In this document: positions 15,968 through 25,961 of the stretch, piece by piece
Layout: each line of letters starts with the position of its first letter
How positions within the stretch are numbered: position 1 is the first letter of the stretch
From: JAEZHK01 sp964575255
GTDB lineage: Bacteria > Bacillota > Clostridia > Christensenellales > Aristaeellaceae
Reading direction: 5' to 3'
Assembly: GCA_964575255.1 (NCBI GenBank)
Contig: CAZNPZ010000011.1
Coordinates: 1 to 64,000, forward strand
Length of the DNA: 64,000 bases
Notes under the pieces: generated by a model
What the model was told of the DNA's origin: nothing
The model's database searches: none
The model's input: the letters and a program-made list of their open reading frames with translations, nothing else
Translations under genes and position numbers: made by a program

Positions 15968-17248
15968 ATGTCGGATATCCTGTGCATCCAGGGCGGCGTG
16001 CGACTGTGCGGCGAGGTGTCGGTATCGGGCGGCAAAAACGCGGCCGTCGCGATCATCCCTGCGGCGCTTCTCGCGCACTCTCCCTGCACGATTGAAAACC
16101 TGCCCGACATCGACGACGTCCGGTCGCTGATCGAAATGCTGCGCGCGCTGGGCGCGGGCGTCGAGTTTTCGGGCGGCACGATGATCATCGACCCGCAGAC
16201 GGTGGACAATTTCTCGCCCCCGTATGAACTGTCCCGCCAGATGCGCGCCTCGTATTATCTGGCCCCGGTGCTTCTGGGGCTTTTCTCACGGGCGGAAGTA
16301 CCCATGCCGGGCGGCTGCGACATCGGCGCGCGCCCGATCGACCAGACCATCAAAGGCATGACCACGCTGGGCGCGGACGTTCGAATCGAGCGCGGAACGC
16401 TGCTCGTCTCCACCGACGGGCTGCACGGCGCGGAGGTGTATCTGGACATCCCGTCGGTCGGCGCGACGATCAACACCATGCTGACCGCCGTGTCCGCCAC
16501 CGGCAACACGGCCATTTACAACTGCGCGAAGGAACCCCACATCGTCGACGTCGCGAACTTCCTGAACAGCATGGGCGCGCGCATCAAGGGCGCGGGCACC
16601 GACATCATCCGCATTTCCGGCGGCAGGCCGCTGCGCGGCTCCACCTACGCGGTGATCCCCGACCAGATCGAGACCGGCACGCTGATGATCGCGGCGGCGG
16701 CGACCGGCGGCGACGTGACCATCACCGGCGCGATCCCAACCCACATGGAGGCGCTGTCGGCAAAACTTCTGGAGATGGGCGTCTACATCAGCGAGGAGGA
16801 CGACCGCATCCGCGTCAAGTCGGACGGCAACCTCCGATCCGTCAACATCAAAACCCAGGTCTATCCCGGCTTCCCCACCGACCTTCAGCAGCCGATGACT
16901 TCGCTTCTCACCATCGCGAACGGCCAGTCCGTGGTCACCGAGACCATCTACGAAGCCCGCTTCAAGTACGTGGAGGAGCTTCGGCGCATGGGCGCGAAGA
17001 TCCGGATCCTCGACCGAACCGCGATCGTGGACGGCGTCGACCGGCTGATTGGCGCGCCCGTCTCGGCAACCGACCTGCGCGCCGGGGCGTCGATGATCGT
17101 CGCCGGCCTCATCGCCGAGGGCACAACCGAGATATCCGGCGTACGATACATCATGCGCGGCTACGAAGGGATCGATCTGAAACTGCGCGCGCTGGGCGCG
17201 CGGGTGGAGCGGCTGCAGCGCGCGTCGAGGTATCAGGAGGTATTCTGA
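15968..17248 (+). CDS. murA: UDP-N-acetylglucosamine 1-carboxyvinyltransferase
   Basis: First committed step of peptidoglycan synthesis: transfers enolpyruvate from PEP to UDP-GlcNAc. 426 residues from MSDILCIQGG behind AGAGG; a longer open frame starts before the -10 box and is rejected. The conserved Lys23-Asn24 pair (SGGKNAA) and the loop cysteine Cys117 in PMPGGCDIGARPID are present, the latter being the fosfomycin target. The stop overlaps the dapF start, so the two are translationally coupled. Confidence 0.96.
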   Translation: MSDILCIQGGVRLCGEVSVSGGKNAAVAIIPAALLAHSPCTIENLPDIDDVRSLIEMLRALGAGVEFSGGTMIIDPQTVDNFSPPYELSRQMRASYYLAPVLLGLFSRAEVPMPGGCDIGARPIDQTIKGMTTLGADVRIERGTLLVSTDGLHGAEVYLDIPSVGATINTMLTAVSATGNTAIYNCAKEPHIVDVANFLNSMGARIKGAGTDIIRISGGRPLRGSTYAVIPDQIETGTLMIAAAATGGDVTITGAIPTHMEALSAKLLEMGVYISEEDDRIRVKSDGNLRSVNIKTQVYPGFPTDLQQPMTSLLTIANGQSVVTETIYEARFKYVEELRRMGAKIRILDRTAIVDGVDRLIGAPVSATDLRAGASMIVAGLIAEGTTEISGVRYIMRGYEGIDLKLRALGARVERLQRASRYQEVF

Positions 17249-18051
17249 TGAAATTTGTCAAGATGCACGGCCTCGGAAACGATTACGTCTATCTGGACTG
17301 TTTCGCGCAGCCAGCGCCATTGGACCCGAACGGCCTCGCCGTGCGCATGGCGAAGCCGCATTTCGGGATCGGTTCTGACGGGCTGATCCTGATTTTGCCG
17401 TCCGACATCGCGGACGCCAGGATGCGCATGTTCAACGCCGACGGCAGCGAAGGCGCGATGTGCGGCAACGCGCTGCGGTGCGTCACGAAATACCTGTACG
17501 ATTCGGGCATCGCAAAGAAAAACCGCATTACCGTGGAGACGCTGGCCGGGCTGCGCACGGCGGATGTTCTTGTTAAAGACGGCGTCGCGGTGGGCGCGCG
17601 CTGTGACATGGGAAAAATCATCTGGGACGACCAGGACGTGACGGCGGAAGCCGCCGGGCGCGTCTGGTCGCTTCGCCGGGTGGACGTTGGGTCGAAGCAC
17701 GGCGTGGCGCTGCTTTCCGAACAGCCTTCCGAAGAACTCTTCCAGGCCGCCGGGCCGGTTCTGGAACGCGCGGACGTCTTCCCGGACCGCGCCAACATCG
17801 AGTTTGTGACGCGCGAGGGTATAGACCGCCTTAAAATGCGGGTGTGGGAGCGCGGCTCCGGCGAGACGCTGGCCTGCGGCACCGGCGCGACCGCGGCGTT
17901 TGTCACCGCGTCGCTCGCGGGCTGGGTCGGGCGGCGCGCGACAGTGTCGCTCCGGGGCGGCGACCTCGTCATTGAATGGGGCGAGGACGGACACGCGATC
18001 ATGGAAGGTCCGGCGACGCTGGCCTTCACCGGCGAGTGGCCGGAAGAATAA
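17248..18051 (+). CDS. dapF: Diaminopimelate epimerase
   Basis: Converts LL- to meso-diaminopimelate, the precursor of lysine and of the wall cross-link. 267 residues. Both catalytic cysteines are visible: Cys72 in NADGSEGAMCGNALRC and Cys210 in GSGETLACGTGATA. The ATG shares a base with the murA stop (TGATG), so wall precursor and DAP synthesis are tied together here. Confidence 0.96.
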   Translation: MKFVKMHGLGNDYVYLDCFAQPAPLDPNGLAVRMAKPHFGIGSDGLILILPSDIADARMRMFNADGSEGAMCGNALRCVTKYLYDSGIAKKNRITVETLAGLRTADVLVKDGVAVGARCDMGKIIWDDQDVTAEAAGRVWSLRRVDVGSKHGVALLSEQPSEELFQAAGPVLERADVFPDRANIEFVTREGIDRLKMRVWERGSGETLACGTGATAAFVTASLAGWVGRRATVSLRGGDLVIEWGEDGHAIMEGPATLAFTGEWPEE

Positions 18052-18112
18052 CAACAGACAGCCCGCGCGGATCAACCGGGCGGGCTGATGCATGCAAAGC
18101 GAGGCGTTTTTC

Positions 18113-19042
18113 ATGGCGGACATCGTGGTGGTCGGAAGCCTCAACGTCGATCTGACGGTCAGCGTGCCCCGGTTCTTGAAGCCCGGCGAGACGATGACCG
18201 GGAAAAGCTTTCAGGTGTTCACCGGCGGCAAGGGCGGGAACCAGGCAGTCGCCGCCGCTCGGCTGGGCGCAAAGGTCGCGATGGTCGGCTGCGTCGGCGA
18301 CGACTCAAACGGCGGGATGTACAAAGACGCGCTCGCGCGCGAGGGCGTCGATCTGTCCGCGCTTGAGACGGTGCCGGGCGAAACCACCGGCGTCGCGGTC
18401 ATCACCGTGGATGACCGAGGCGAGAACACCATCGCCATCGTGCCCGGCGCGAACGGGGCGCTCTCGGTGGACGTGATCACCGATCGCGAGTCGCTGATCC
18501 GGGGCGCGAAGGCCTGCCTGTTCCAGCTGGAGACCCCGCTGGTCACAATCCAGCACGCGGCGGCGCTGGCGCACGCTTCGGGCGTCACGGTGATCCTCGA
18601 CCCCGCGCCCGCCCCCAGTACGCCGCTGCCGCTGCCGCTTGTCATGCTGTGCGACTACATCACGCCCAATGAAACCGAATTGGGGCTACTCACCGGCATG
18701 CCGGTGGATACCGTCGAGCAGGCCGTGGAAGCCTCCCTGAAGCTGATCGGTCAGGGCGCGAAGGCGGTCATCAACAAGCGCGGCCCCGCCGGGGCGCTCC
18801 TTGTCACCCGCGAGGGCTACAAACTGTACGAGGGCTACAAGGTCAAAGCCGTGGACACCACCGCCGCGGGCGATACGTTCAACGCGGGACTGGCCGTTGG
18901 GCTTTCGATGGGCCTTTCCGTCGCGGACGCGATCCACCTCGCCAACGCGGCGGCGGCGATCTCCGTGACCGCGATGGGCGCGCAGGGCGCGATGCCCTCG
19001 TTTGAGCAGGCGTCCGCGCTGATCGACGGAATCTCGTTGTAA
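18113..19042 (+). CDS. rbsK: Ribokinase (PfkB family)
   Basis: Phosphorylates D-ribose, or a related sugar or nucleoside, with ATP. 309 residues from MADIVVVGSLNVDL. PfkB signatures are present: GGKGGNQAVAAARLGA near residue 38 and the C-terminal DTTAAGDTFNAGLAVGL with the catalytic Asp in AAGD. Family signature residues fit ribokinase better than fructokinase. Start follows GCGAGGCG; a GC-rich hairpin lies between dapF and this gene, so cotranscription is not certain. No ribose transporter is adjacent. Confidence 0.88.
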   Translation: MADIVVVGSLNVDLTVSVPRFLKPGETMTGKSFQVFTGGKGGNQAVAAARLGAKVAMVGCVGDDSNGGMYKDALAREGVDLSALETVPGETTGVAVITVDDRGENTIAIVPGANGALSVDVITDRESLIRGAKACLFQLETPLVTIQHAAALAHASGVTVILDPAPAPSTPLPLPLVMLCDYITPNETELGLLTGMPVDTVEQAVEASLKLIGQGAKAVINKRGPAGALLVTREGYKLYEGYKVKAVDTTAAGDTFNAGLAVGLSMGLSVADAIHLANAAAAISVTAMGAQGAMPSFEQASALIDGISL

Positions 19043-19045
19043 TCG

Positions 19046-19393
19046 TCAGCCGGGTGCGTTGACGACCGTCATTTCCTCGATCGCGCGCAGCTTGCTCGGG
19101 CCGATCCCGTCGACATCCAATAATTCCTCCGGCGCCTTCAGGGCGCCTTTTTCGTCGATGTACGCCTTGATGCGCTGGGCGATCTCCGGGCCGACGCCGG
19201 GGATGGCTTCAAGGAGCGGCTCGTCCGCGCGGTTCAGGTCGATCAGGAGGCGTCCGTCCTGCCGGACGAGGCCATTGTCCGCCGCCGTGGTCAGCCGCTC
19301 GACGCGCGTTACGGGGCGTGGCATGCCCTGTATGGCGGCCAGGACGACGACCGCGGCCAGTACCAGCATCAGCCCGAACGCAAGCCGCCGCAT
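19046..19393 (-). CDS. ComEA-like helix-hairpin-helix protein
   Basis: 115 residues: membrane helix at about 4-22 (LAFGLMLVLAAVVVLAA), a short linker, then a double helix-hairpin-helix DNA-binding domain from about residue 50 (IDLNRADEPLLEAIPGVGPEIAQRI, DGIGPSKLRAIEEM in sequence). This is the layout of the competence DNA receptor ComEA, though the linker is short. GTG/ATG choice: ATG behind a long G-run. It ends three bases from rbsK (convergent) and faces recA across the LexA box. Confidence 0.82.
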   Translation of the reverse strand: MRRLAFGLMLVLAAVVVLAAIQGMPRPVTRVERLTTAADNGLVRQDGRLLIDLNRADEPLLEAIPGVGPEIAQRIKAYIDEKGALKAPEELLDVDGIGPSKLRAIEEMTVVNAPG

Positions 19394-19453
19394 CCCCTTC
19401 CCCCCCTTTTGACAAATGCTACCGCGCCCGTTTCGGCGCCGCGTCGCAAAACC

Positions 19454-19465
19454 GAACACATGTTC
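19454..19465. promoter_or_regulatory. LexA (SOS) box between recA and the comEA-like gene
   Basis: CGAAC-ACAT-GTTC matches the Gram-positive LexA operator (GAACNNNNGTTC core). It lies about 95 bases before recA and 60 before the divergent comEA-like gene. An extended -10 (TGGTATATT) near 19515-19523 could start recA transcription. Confidence 0.8.
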
Positions 19466-19558
19466 ATTTTTCTGTAAAATCGGCCTTGCCCTTCTGGCGG
19501 GGCGCGACGGATTATGGTATATTAGACAGGTAAAACCGCGAAAGGGCGTGAATCGGCG

Positions 19559-20662
19559 ATGGCCGCGGAAAAGAGTGCGGACAAGGGCGGCGTAGCGCGC
19601 AAACTTGGCGACGACCGCAAGAAGGCGCTGGAAATCGCGCTGGGCAAGATTGAGAAGGATTTCGGCAAGGGCTCGGTGATGAAGCTGGGCGACGCGACCG
19701 GCAAGATGCAGGTGGAGGTCATCTCGACCGGCTGCCTGCCGCTGGATTTCGCGCTGGGCGTCGGCGGCCTGCCGCGCGGCCGCATCATCGAAATCTACGG
19801 GCCGGAATCCTCCGGCAAGACGACGCTGGCGCTCCATGTGGTGGCCGAGGCGCAGAAGGCGGGCGGCACCGCGGCGTTCATCGACGCGGAGCACGCGCTC
19901 GACCCGGTGTACGCGAAAGCCTTGGGCGTGGACATCGACGAACTGTACATCGCGCAGCCGGACAACGGCGAGCAGGCGCTCGACATCTGTGAGGCGCTGG
20001 TGCGCTCCGGCGCGATCGACATCGTGGTCATCGACTCGGTGGCCGCGCTGGTGCCGAGAGCCGAGATCGAGGGCGACATGGGCGACAGCCACGTCGGGCT
20101 TCAGGCGCGGCTGATGAGCCAGGCGCTTCGGAAACTCGCGGGCGTGATCTCCAAGACCAACGCGATGGCCATCTTCATCAACCAGCTGCGCGACAAGGTG
20201 GGCGTGGTCTACGGCAACCCCGAAACCACCACCGGCGGCAAGGCGCTGAAGTTTTACGCGTCGGTGCGCATCGACGTCCGCAAGAGCGAGCCCATCAAAA
20301 ACGGCTCCGACGTCGTGGGCAACCGCACCAAGATCAAGATCGTGAAGAATAAGGTCGCGCCGCCGTTCCGCACCACGGTCGTGGACATGCTGTTCGGCGA
20401 GGGCATCTCCCGCGAGGGCGCGCTCCTTGACATGGCGCTGGAGCGGGGCCTCATCAAAAAGAGCGGCGCGTGGTTCTCCTATGACGACCAGCGCATCGGC
20501 CAGGGCCGCGACAACACCCGCAAGTACCTGAAAGACCATCCAGACCTCTACGCCTCCCTGGATCGCCAGCTGCGCGAGGCGTTCTCCGCCGGCGGCATTG
20601 AGGTCGCGCGCGAACCGGGCGTCGATGAAGAGGACGAAGAGCCGCTTGACGACGAGGAGTAA
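19559..20662 (+). CDS. recA: Recombinase RecA
   Basis: Strand-exchange ATPase of homologous repair that also triggers LexA self-cleavage. 367 residues. Walker A GPESSGKTT at 81-89, the VVIDSVAALVPRAEIEGDMGDS segment for Walker B and loop L1, and the NQLRDKVGVVYGNPETTTGG loop L2 are all standard. The acidic tail DEEDEEPLDDEE is long. The SOS box upstream implies LexA control. Confidence 0.98.
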   Translation: MAAEKSADKGGVARKLGDDRKKALEIALGKIEKDFGKGSVMKLGDATGKMQVEVISTGCLPLDFALGVGGLPRGRIIEIYGPESSGKTTLALHVVAEAQKAGGTAAFIDAEHALDPVYAKALGVDIDELYIAQPDNGEQALDICEALVRSGAIDIVVIDSVAALVPRAEIEGDMGDSHVGLQARLMSQALRKLAGVISKTNAMAIFINQLRDKVGVVYGNPETTTGGKALKFYASVRIDVRKSEPIKNGSDVVGNRTKIKIVKNKVAPPFRTTVVDMLFGEGISREGALLDMALERGLIKKSGAWFSYDDQRIGQGRDNTRKYLKDHPDLYASLDRQLREAFSAGGIEVAREPGVDEEDEEPLDDEE

Positions 20663-20698
20663 TATGGGACCCCTCGGAGGGCGCTGATCCTGGGTTCT

Positions 20699-20725
20699 CG
20701 AAAACGCCCCACTGGGGCGTTTTCG
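20699..20725 (+). terminator. recA terminator
   Basis: CGAAAACGCCCC, loop ACT, GGGGCGTTTTCG. Perfect 12-bp stem whose 3' arm carries the T-run. Confidence 0.75.
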
Positions 20726-20744
20726 TGCGGCATAGCCGCACCGA

Positions 20745-20822
20745 ACCACCCGTCAGGGGGATGATCCCCCTGAACCCCTCGCTTATAGAAAATGTCCGCC
20801 AGCCGTCCATTTTCGGGTCAGA
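20745..20822. repeat. Intergenic repeat shared with the dnaA-dnaN region
   Basis: CCGTCAGGGGGATGATCCCCCTGAACCCCT followed by a hairpin GAAAATGTCCGCCAGC..GTCCATTTTC and GGTCAGA. The same order (CAAGGGGGATGAGCCCCCTTGACCCCT, GAAAATGTCCGC..GTCCATTTT, GGTCAGA) is seen at 58474-58548. Confidence 0.7.
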
Positions 20823-20850
20823 GACAGGACGAGATACAGGTTTTCACTTG

Positions 20851-20880
20851 AAAATGACCGCGCCAAGCGCGGTCATTTTT
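20851..20880. terminator. Bidirectional terminator between recA and rluF
   Basis: AAAATGACCGCGC, loop CAA, GCGCGGTCATTTT, then T. A-run before and T-run after the stem allow use in both directions. Confidence 0.75.
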
Positions 20881-20899
20881 ATGGGGAGTCCAGAGGGAT

Positions 20900-21673
20900 T
20901 CAATTCCTCTGGCGGGGGTCCGGGGGCAGCGCCCCCGGCACGCGCGTCTCCCCTGACGCCTCCCCCAACTGCGAAAGCAGCGCCGCGACCTCGGCTTCGG
21001 TGAGCTTGCGGTAGTGGCCGGGCGCGAGGCCGTCCAGCGTGATGTTCATCACGCGGACGCGCTTCAGCGCGCGGACGCGGTAGCCGAGCGCTTCGCACAT
21101 CCTGCGGATCTGGCGGTTGATGCCTTGTACCAGCACGATGCCGAAGGAGCGTTCGCCGGTCTGCCAGACCTTGCAGGGCAGCGTCACGCGATCGAGAATT
21201 TCAACGCCGGTCGCCATCCGGTGCAGGAATTCTGCGGTCACCGGATGATCGACCGTCACCTGATACTCCTTTTCGTGGCCGCCCGCGGCGCGCAGGATGC
21301 GGTTGACAATCTCCCCGTCGCTGGTGAGCAGCAATAGGCCGCTGGAGTTTTTGTCCAGCCGCCCGATCGGGAACACGCGCTCCGGGTAGTGTATGTAATC
21401 GATCACGTTCAGCGGTTCGCGGAGGTCTGTCGTGCACACGATCCCCTCCGGCTTATGGAGCGCCAGGTACACCTTGGGCGCGCCGCCGCGAACCGGCTGG
21501 CCGTCCACGAGTACGAGGTCGCCCTCCGTCACCTGATCGCCCAGGACCGCCGCGCGGCCGTTGAGCGTCACCCGGCCCGCCTCGATCAGCCGATCCGCTT
21601 CCCGGCGCGAGCAGAACCCGCTGTCCGACAGCAGCCGATTGATGCGCATGCCGGGTAGGTTTTGCTTTTTCAT
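20900..21673 (-). CDS. rluF: 23S rRNA pseudouridine synthase RluF-like
   Basis: Isomerises a uridine in 23S rRNA. 257 residues: S4-like RNA-binding domain at about 8-60 (MRINRLLSDSGFCSRREADRLI), catalytic GRLDKNSSGLLLLT with the Asp near 105, and the RluF-type tail motif GINRQIRRMCEALGYRV..RVRVMNI. The last dozen residues (VPGALPPDPRQRN) are read from an intergenic GC-hairpin repeat, so the natural stop was probably replaced by repeat insertion. Start behind GGAGAAAAG. Confidence 0.88.
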   Translation of the reverse strand: MKKQNLPGMRINRLLSDSGFCSRREADRLIEAGRVTLNGRAAVLGDQVTEGDLVLVDGQPVRGGAPKVYLALHKPEGIVCTTDLREPLNVIDYIHYPERVFPIGRLDKNSSGLLLLTSDGEIVNRILRAAGGHEKEYQVTVDHPVTAEFLHRMATGVEILDRVTLPCKVWQTGERSFGIVLVQGINRQIRRMCEALGYRVRALKRVRVMNITLDGLAPGHYRKLTEAEVAALLSQLGEASGETRVPGALPPDPRQRN

Positions 21674-21762
21674 GAAATCTTTTCTCCGGTTCTATGGATA
21701 TTTCGTAACACTCATGATACAATAATCCCTGTCAATTCTCAAGAAGCCGCGGGGGTCGAACG

Positions 21763-22992
21763 ATGGATTTTACACAGTTTGCGCTGTCGCCGGGCGGAAT
21801 CCTGCTGCCGGAGGGCGTCGACCTTCAAAAATGGGCGGTCATCGCCTGCGACCAGTTCACGTCCCAGCCCGATTACTGGGCGGAGGTGGAGCGGCTCGCG
21901 GCGGACGCGCCGTCCATGCTGAACATGATCTACCCGGAGGCGTGGCTTACGCGGGGGGACGAACGCATCCCGCGCATCCATCAGGCGATGCGCGAGGCGC
22001 TTGCGAAAACCCTTCGCCCCGCGACGGACGGCTTCGTGCTGGTCGCGCGGACGGTCACAACCGGCGTCCGGCTGGGGCTGGTCGCGGCGGTCGACCTGGA
22101 ACGCTACGACTACGCGCCCGGCGCGAAGGCGCTGATCCGGCCCACCGAGCAGACGATCCCGGAGCGCATCCCGCCCCGGATGAAGATCCGGCTCGCCGCG
22201 CCGCTGGAATCTCCCCACGTACTTCTGCTCGCGGACGACCCGGACAAGACGCTCCTTGAACCGCTGTACGAATCCCGCGAAACACTGAGGCCGCTGTACG
22301 ACTTTGACCTGATGCTGGGCGGCGGCAGCGTGCGCGGCTGGGCAATCGAGGGCGAGGCGCTATTGGCCGTTGAGGCGGCGTTATCGAAACTCTATGAAAA
22401 GTGCGACGGGCTCCTGTTCGCGGTCGGCGACGGCAACCATTCGCTGGCGACCGCGAAGGCCTCGTGGGAAGCGATCAAGGGCCGCCTGACGCCCGCCGGG
22501 CAAGAAACCCACCCGGCCCGGTACGCGCTGTGCGAAATCGGGAACCTGTTCGACCCGTCGCTCGTGTTCCAGCCGATCCACCGGGCGGTGTTCGGCGCGA
22601 GCGGCGCGGACCTGACGCTGGACTTCATCATGTGGTGCCGGGCGCGCGGCGTGAACGTGGCCGCGTGCGACGAGGAGAGCGCGCAGCTGTACCTGCTGGA
22701 CGCGCCGGTTCGCCTCATCAACGCGCCGGAAATCCCGCCGGTGCAGCTTCTGCAGCCGTTTCTGGACGAATGGCTTTCCGGGCATCCGGAGGCGTCGGTC
22801 GACTACATCCACGGGGAGGACGCGCTTCAAGGGTTGCGCGCAAAGGGCGCGGTGGGCATCCGGCTTACTGCCATCGATAAGTATACGCTGTTCCCCGGCG
22901 TACGAAACGGCGGCTCGCTGCCGCTCAAGAGTTTTTCAATGGGGGCGGCGCGGGACAAGCGGTACTATCTCGAATGCAGAGCATTGCGGTGA
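21763..22992 (+). CDS. DUF1015 family protein
   Basis: 409 residues, close to full family length. Recognised by IACDQFTSQPDYWAEVE near residue 25 and the conserved VGDGNHSLATAKASWE near residue 220. The family has no settled function; it often sits near serine biosynthesis genes in clostridia, which is not the case here. The ATG follows a G-rich stretch (GGGGGTC). The end of the gene (RYYLECRALR) runs straight into a family C repeat. Confidence 0.85.
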   Translation: MDFTQFALSPGGILLPEGVDLQKWAVIACDQFTSQPDYWAEVERLAADAPSMLNMIYPEAWLTRGDERIPRIHQAMREALAKTLRPATDGFVLVARTVTTGVRLGLVAAVDLERYDYAPGAKALIRPTEQTIPERIPPRMKIRLAAPLESPHVLLLADDPDKTLLEPLYESRETLRPLYDFDLMLGGGSVRGWAIEGEALLAVEAALSKLYEKCDGLLFAVGDGNHSLATAKASWEAIKGRLTPAGQETHPARYALCEIGNLFDPSLVFQPIHRAVFGASGADLTLDFIMWCRARGVNVAACDEESAQLYLLDAPVRLINAPEIPPVQLLQPFLDEWLSGHPEASVDYIHGEDALQGLRAKGAVGIRLTAIDKYTLFPGVRNGGSLPLKSFSMGAARDKRYYLECRALR

Positions 22993-23160
22993 AAATCTGC
23001 TGACGCATCTTTTCACCGCGTTTGGAAGTTCCGCGTGCGCCTGAAACGCTCACGCGTTTCCGGGCGGCGCACTGACCAGAGGAATTGTTTCCTCCGCCAG
23101 TGTGCGCACCGGCTGTGGAAACCGTTCCCGGCGCGCATGTCGCCGGGAACGATTGAAGAA
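22993..23160 (+). repeat. Intergenic repeat family C, copy 1
   Basis: Chain of hairpins: GCGGTGAAAA..TTTTCACCGC, GCCTGAAACGCTCACGCGTTTCCGGGC, GAGGAATTGTTTCCTC, CGTTCCCGGCGCGCATGTCGCCGGGAACG. Same order as 30399-30601 and, reversed, 58735-58871. The remaining bases to the next gene carry a ribosome site only. Confidence 0.75.
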
Positions 23161-23309
23161 GACGACGGGAAAGGCAGCATGGCAGAAAATCGATCAACGT
23201 CGGGCTTGACAAGCTGGCGTAGTTCCCATAGCATAGTATCGTGGATATGTATGGATGAACCGATCCGGTAAAAACTACCTGTGTGATCGGTTTTGAAAGG
23301 GGTTTCAAT

Positions 23310-24479
<1,170 letters not shown>

Positions 24480-24480
24480 C

Positions 24481-25839
24481 ATGGAACATCAACCCGCGCC
24501 CAAAACGCGCGCCGCGCGGCGCGCGCTCAAGCGATCGGCACGAAAAAGGCGCATAAAAATCAGGCTTGCCGCGGCACTGGCCGCGGCGGGTCTTTTGCTG
24601 TTCGCGGTTTTTTTAATCCCGCGCGGGGATTATCGCGCCGCCTTCGCGCCGGTCGCGGATGCGGAAGAGATCACCGCTTCGATGCCCGTCGCGGCTTTTT
24701 CCAATACGGCGGCGGAACCCGGCACAGGCGCGTTGCCCGGCGCGGGGATCACACCCGGCGCGGGCGCGGCCCCCGGTACGGGCTTGCCGCCCAACGCAAA
24801 GGCGACGCCCGCCGTAAAGGGGTTGCCCGGCGCGGACGAGCCGCCCGTGACCGCCGCGTCCCCAGTTCCCGCCGGAGCCGTGGCGCTTACGCCGGTCACG
24901 CTGACCCTGTCCGCCGCCGGGGACTGTACGCTGGGCGGCGACCCGTCCAGCCACAATTTCACGGCGTTCAAGCGCGCCTATCAGGACGGCGGCGCGGAAT
25001 ACTTCTTTAAAAACGTCCGAACCGTGTTCGAGGCGGACGATCTGACCATCGTAAACCTCGAAGGCCCTCTGACAAACGCAACGCGCCACCGGAAGAAGAA
25101 ATTCGCGTTCAGGGGCGATCCCGCCTACGCGAAGATCCTGACGGCGGGCTCCGTCGAGGTCGCGAACCTCGCCAACAACCACATGCTGGATTACTACGAG
25201 GCCGGCATGAACGACACCGCCGCCGCGCTGAAAAAAGCCGGCGTCGCGCGCTCAGGCTGGGGCCGCGCCGCGATCCTTGAGGTCAAGGGCGTCAGGGTGG
25301 GCTTCTGCGGCGTTGGCATGTGGTTTGTCTCAAAAAGCGGATTAAAGAAAGAAGTCGAGGCGCTTTCTAAGGAGTGCGACCTGGTCGTCGTATCCATCCA
25401 CGGCGGCAAAGAGGGCGAGGGGCGCGCGTACAAAATTCAGCGGGATTACGCCCGCGCGGCGGTGAACGCGGGCGCGAAGCTGGTTCTGATGCACCACCCG
25501 CACGTCATCGGCGCAATCGAGGTGTACAAGGGCGCGACGATTGTCTACAGCCTCGGCAACTTCTGCTTCGGCGGCAATGGAAACCCGAAAGACAAGGACA
25601 CCTTCATCTTCCAGCAGACATTTACCGCAGATTCGGATGGCGTCACCCCCGGCGAATCCCTCGTCATCCCCTGCGCCATCTCCGGCAGCAAGTCAAAGAA
25701 CGACTACCAGCCGCGCCTTCTGACCGGCGGCGACGCGGCGCGCGTTCTGAACCGCATCGAAAAGCTGTCCAAGAACTTCGAAACCCCGATCGACCTGACC
25801 CCCTCCCGCGCGCGGCTGGAAAATACCGCGCCCAAGTAA
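24481..25839 (+). CDS. CapA family protein (poly-gamma-glutamate capsule type)
   Basis: 452 residues. Very basic N-terminus, membrane helix at about 28-46, a 90-residue Ala/Pro/Gly-rich linker with repeated PGAG units, then the metallophosphoesterase-like CapA domain: SAAGDCTLGGD, NLEGPLTN, NLANNHMLDYYEAGM, VSIHGGKEGEG and LMHHPHVIGAIEVYKG. Proteins of this family serve in poly-glutamate export or other envelope functions; no capBC is present, so that role is doubtful. ATG is one base after the methyltransferase stop. Confidence 0.87.
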   Translation: MEHQPAPKTRAARRALKRSARKRRIKIRLAAALAAAGLLLFAVFLIPRGDYRAAFAPVADAEEITASMPVAAFSNTAAEPGTGALPGAGITPGAGAAPGTGLPPNAKATPAVKGLPGADEPPVTAASPVPAGAVALTPVTLTLSAAGDCTLGGDPSSHNFTAFKRAYQDGGAEYFFKNVRTVFEADDLTIVNLEGPLTNATRHRKKKFAFRGDPAYAKILTAGSVEVANLANNHMLDYYEAGMNDTAAALKKAGVARSGWGRAAILEVKGVRVGFCGVGMWFVSKSGLKKEVEALSKECDLVVVSIHGGKEGEGRAYKIQRDYARAAVNAGAKLVLMHHPHVIGAIEVYKGATIVYSLGNFCFGGNGNPKDKDTFIFQQTFTADSDGVTPGESLVIPCAISGSKSKNDYQPRLLTGGDAARVLNRIEKLSKNFETPIDLTPSRARLENTAPK

Positions 25840-25855
25840 TCGGAGCAAAGTCACG

Positions 25856-25931
25856 ACGGGGCTCTGCCCCGTACCCCGCCAAGGGCAGTGCCCTTGGATC
25901 CCCGCTTGAAAATGCCCTGACGGGCATTTTC
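25856..25931. terminator. GC double hairpin plus terminator between capA and spoIIE
   Basis: CGGGGCTCTGCCCCG and CAAGGGCAGTGCCCTTG hairpins are followed by GAAAATGCCC-TGAC-GGGCATTTTC (25908-25931). The genes converge here. The same double-hairpin type recurs in many gaps. Confidence 0.65.
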
Positions 25932-25961
25932 TGTATAAAGATAAACAATGGACGAATATTA

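Noticed and set aside
15968..17248. Fosfomycin-insensitive MurA variant
   Set aside because: The loop residue is cysteine (Cys117), the sensitive form.
19046..20749. A 567-residue minus-strand fusion protein ending in a helix-hairpin-helix domain
   Set aside because: Everything before residue 453 is antisense to recA or to its promoter; only the last 115 residues have a ribosome site and conserved domain.
24481..25839. Poly-gamma-glutamate capsule locus
   Set aside because: Only a CapA-family gene is present; no capB or capC gene lies next to it.
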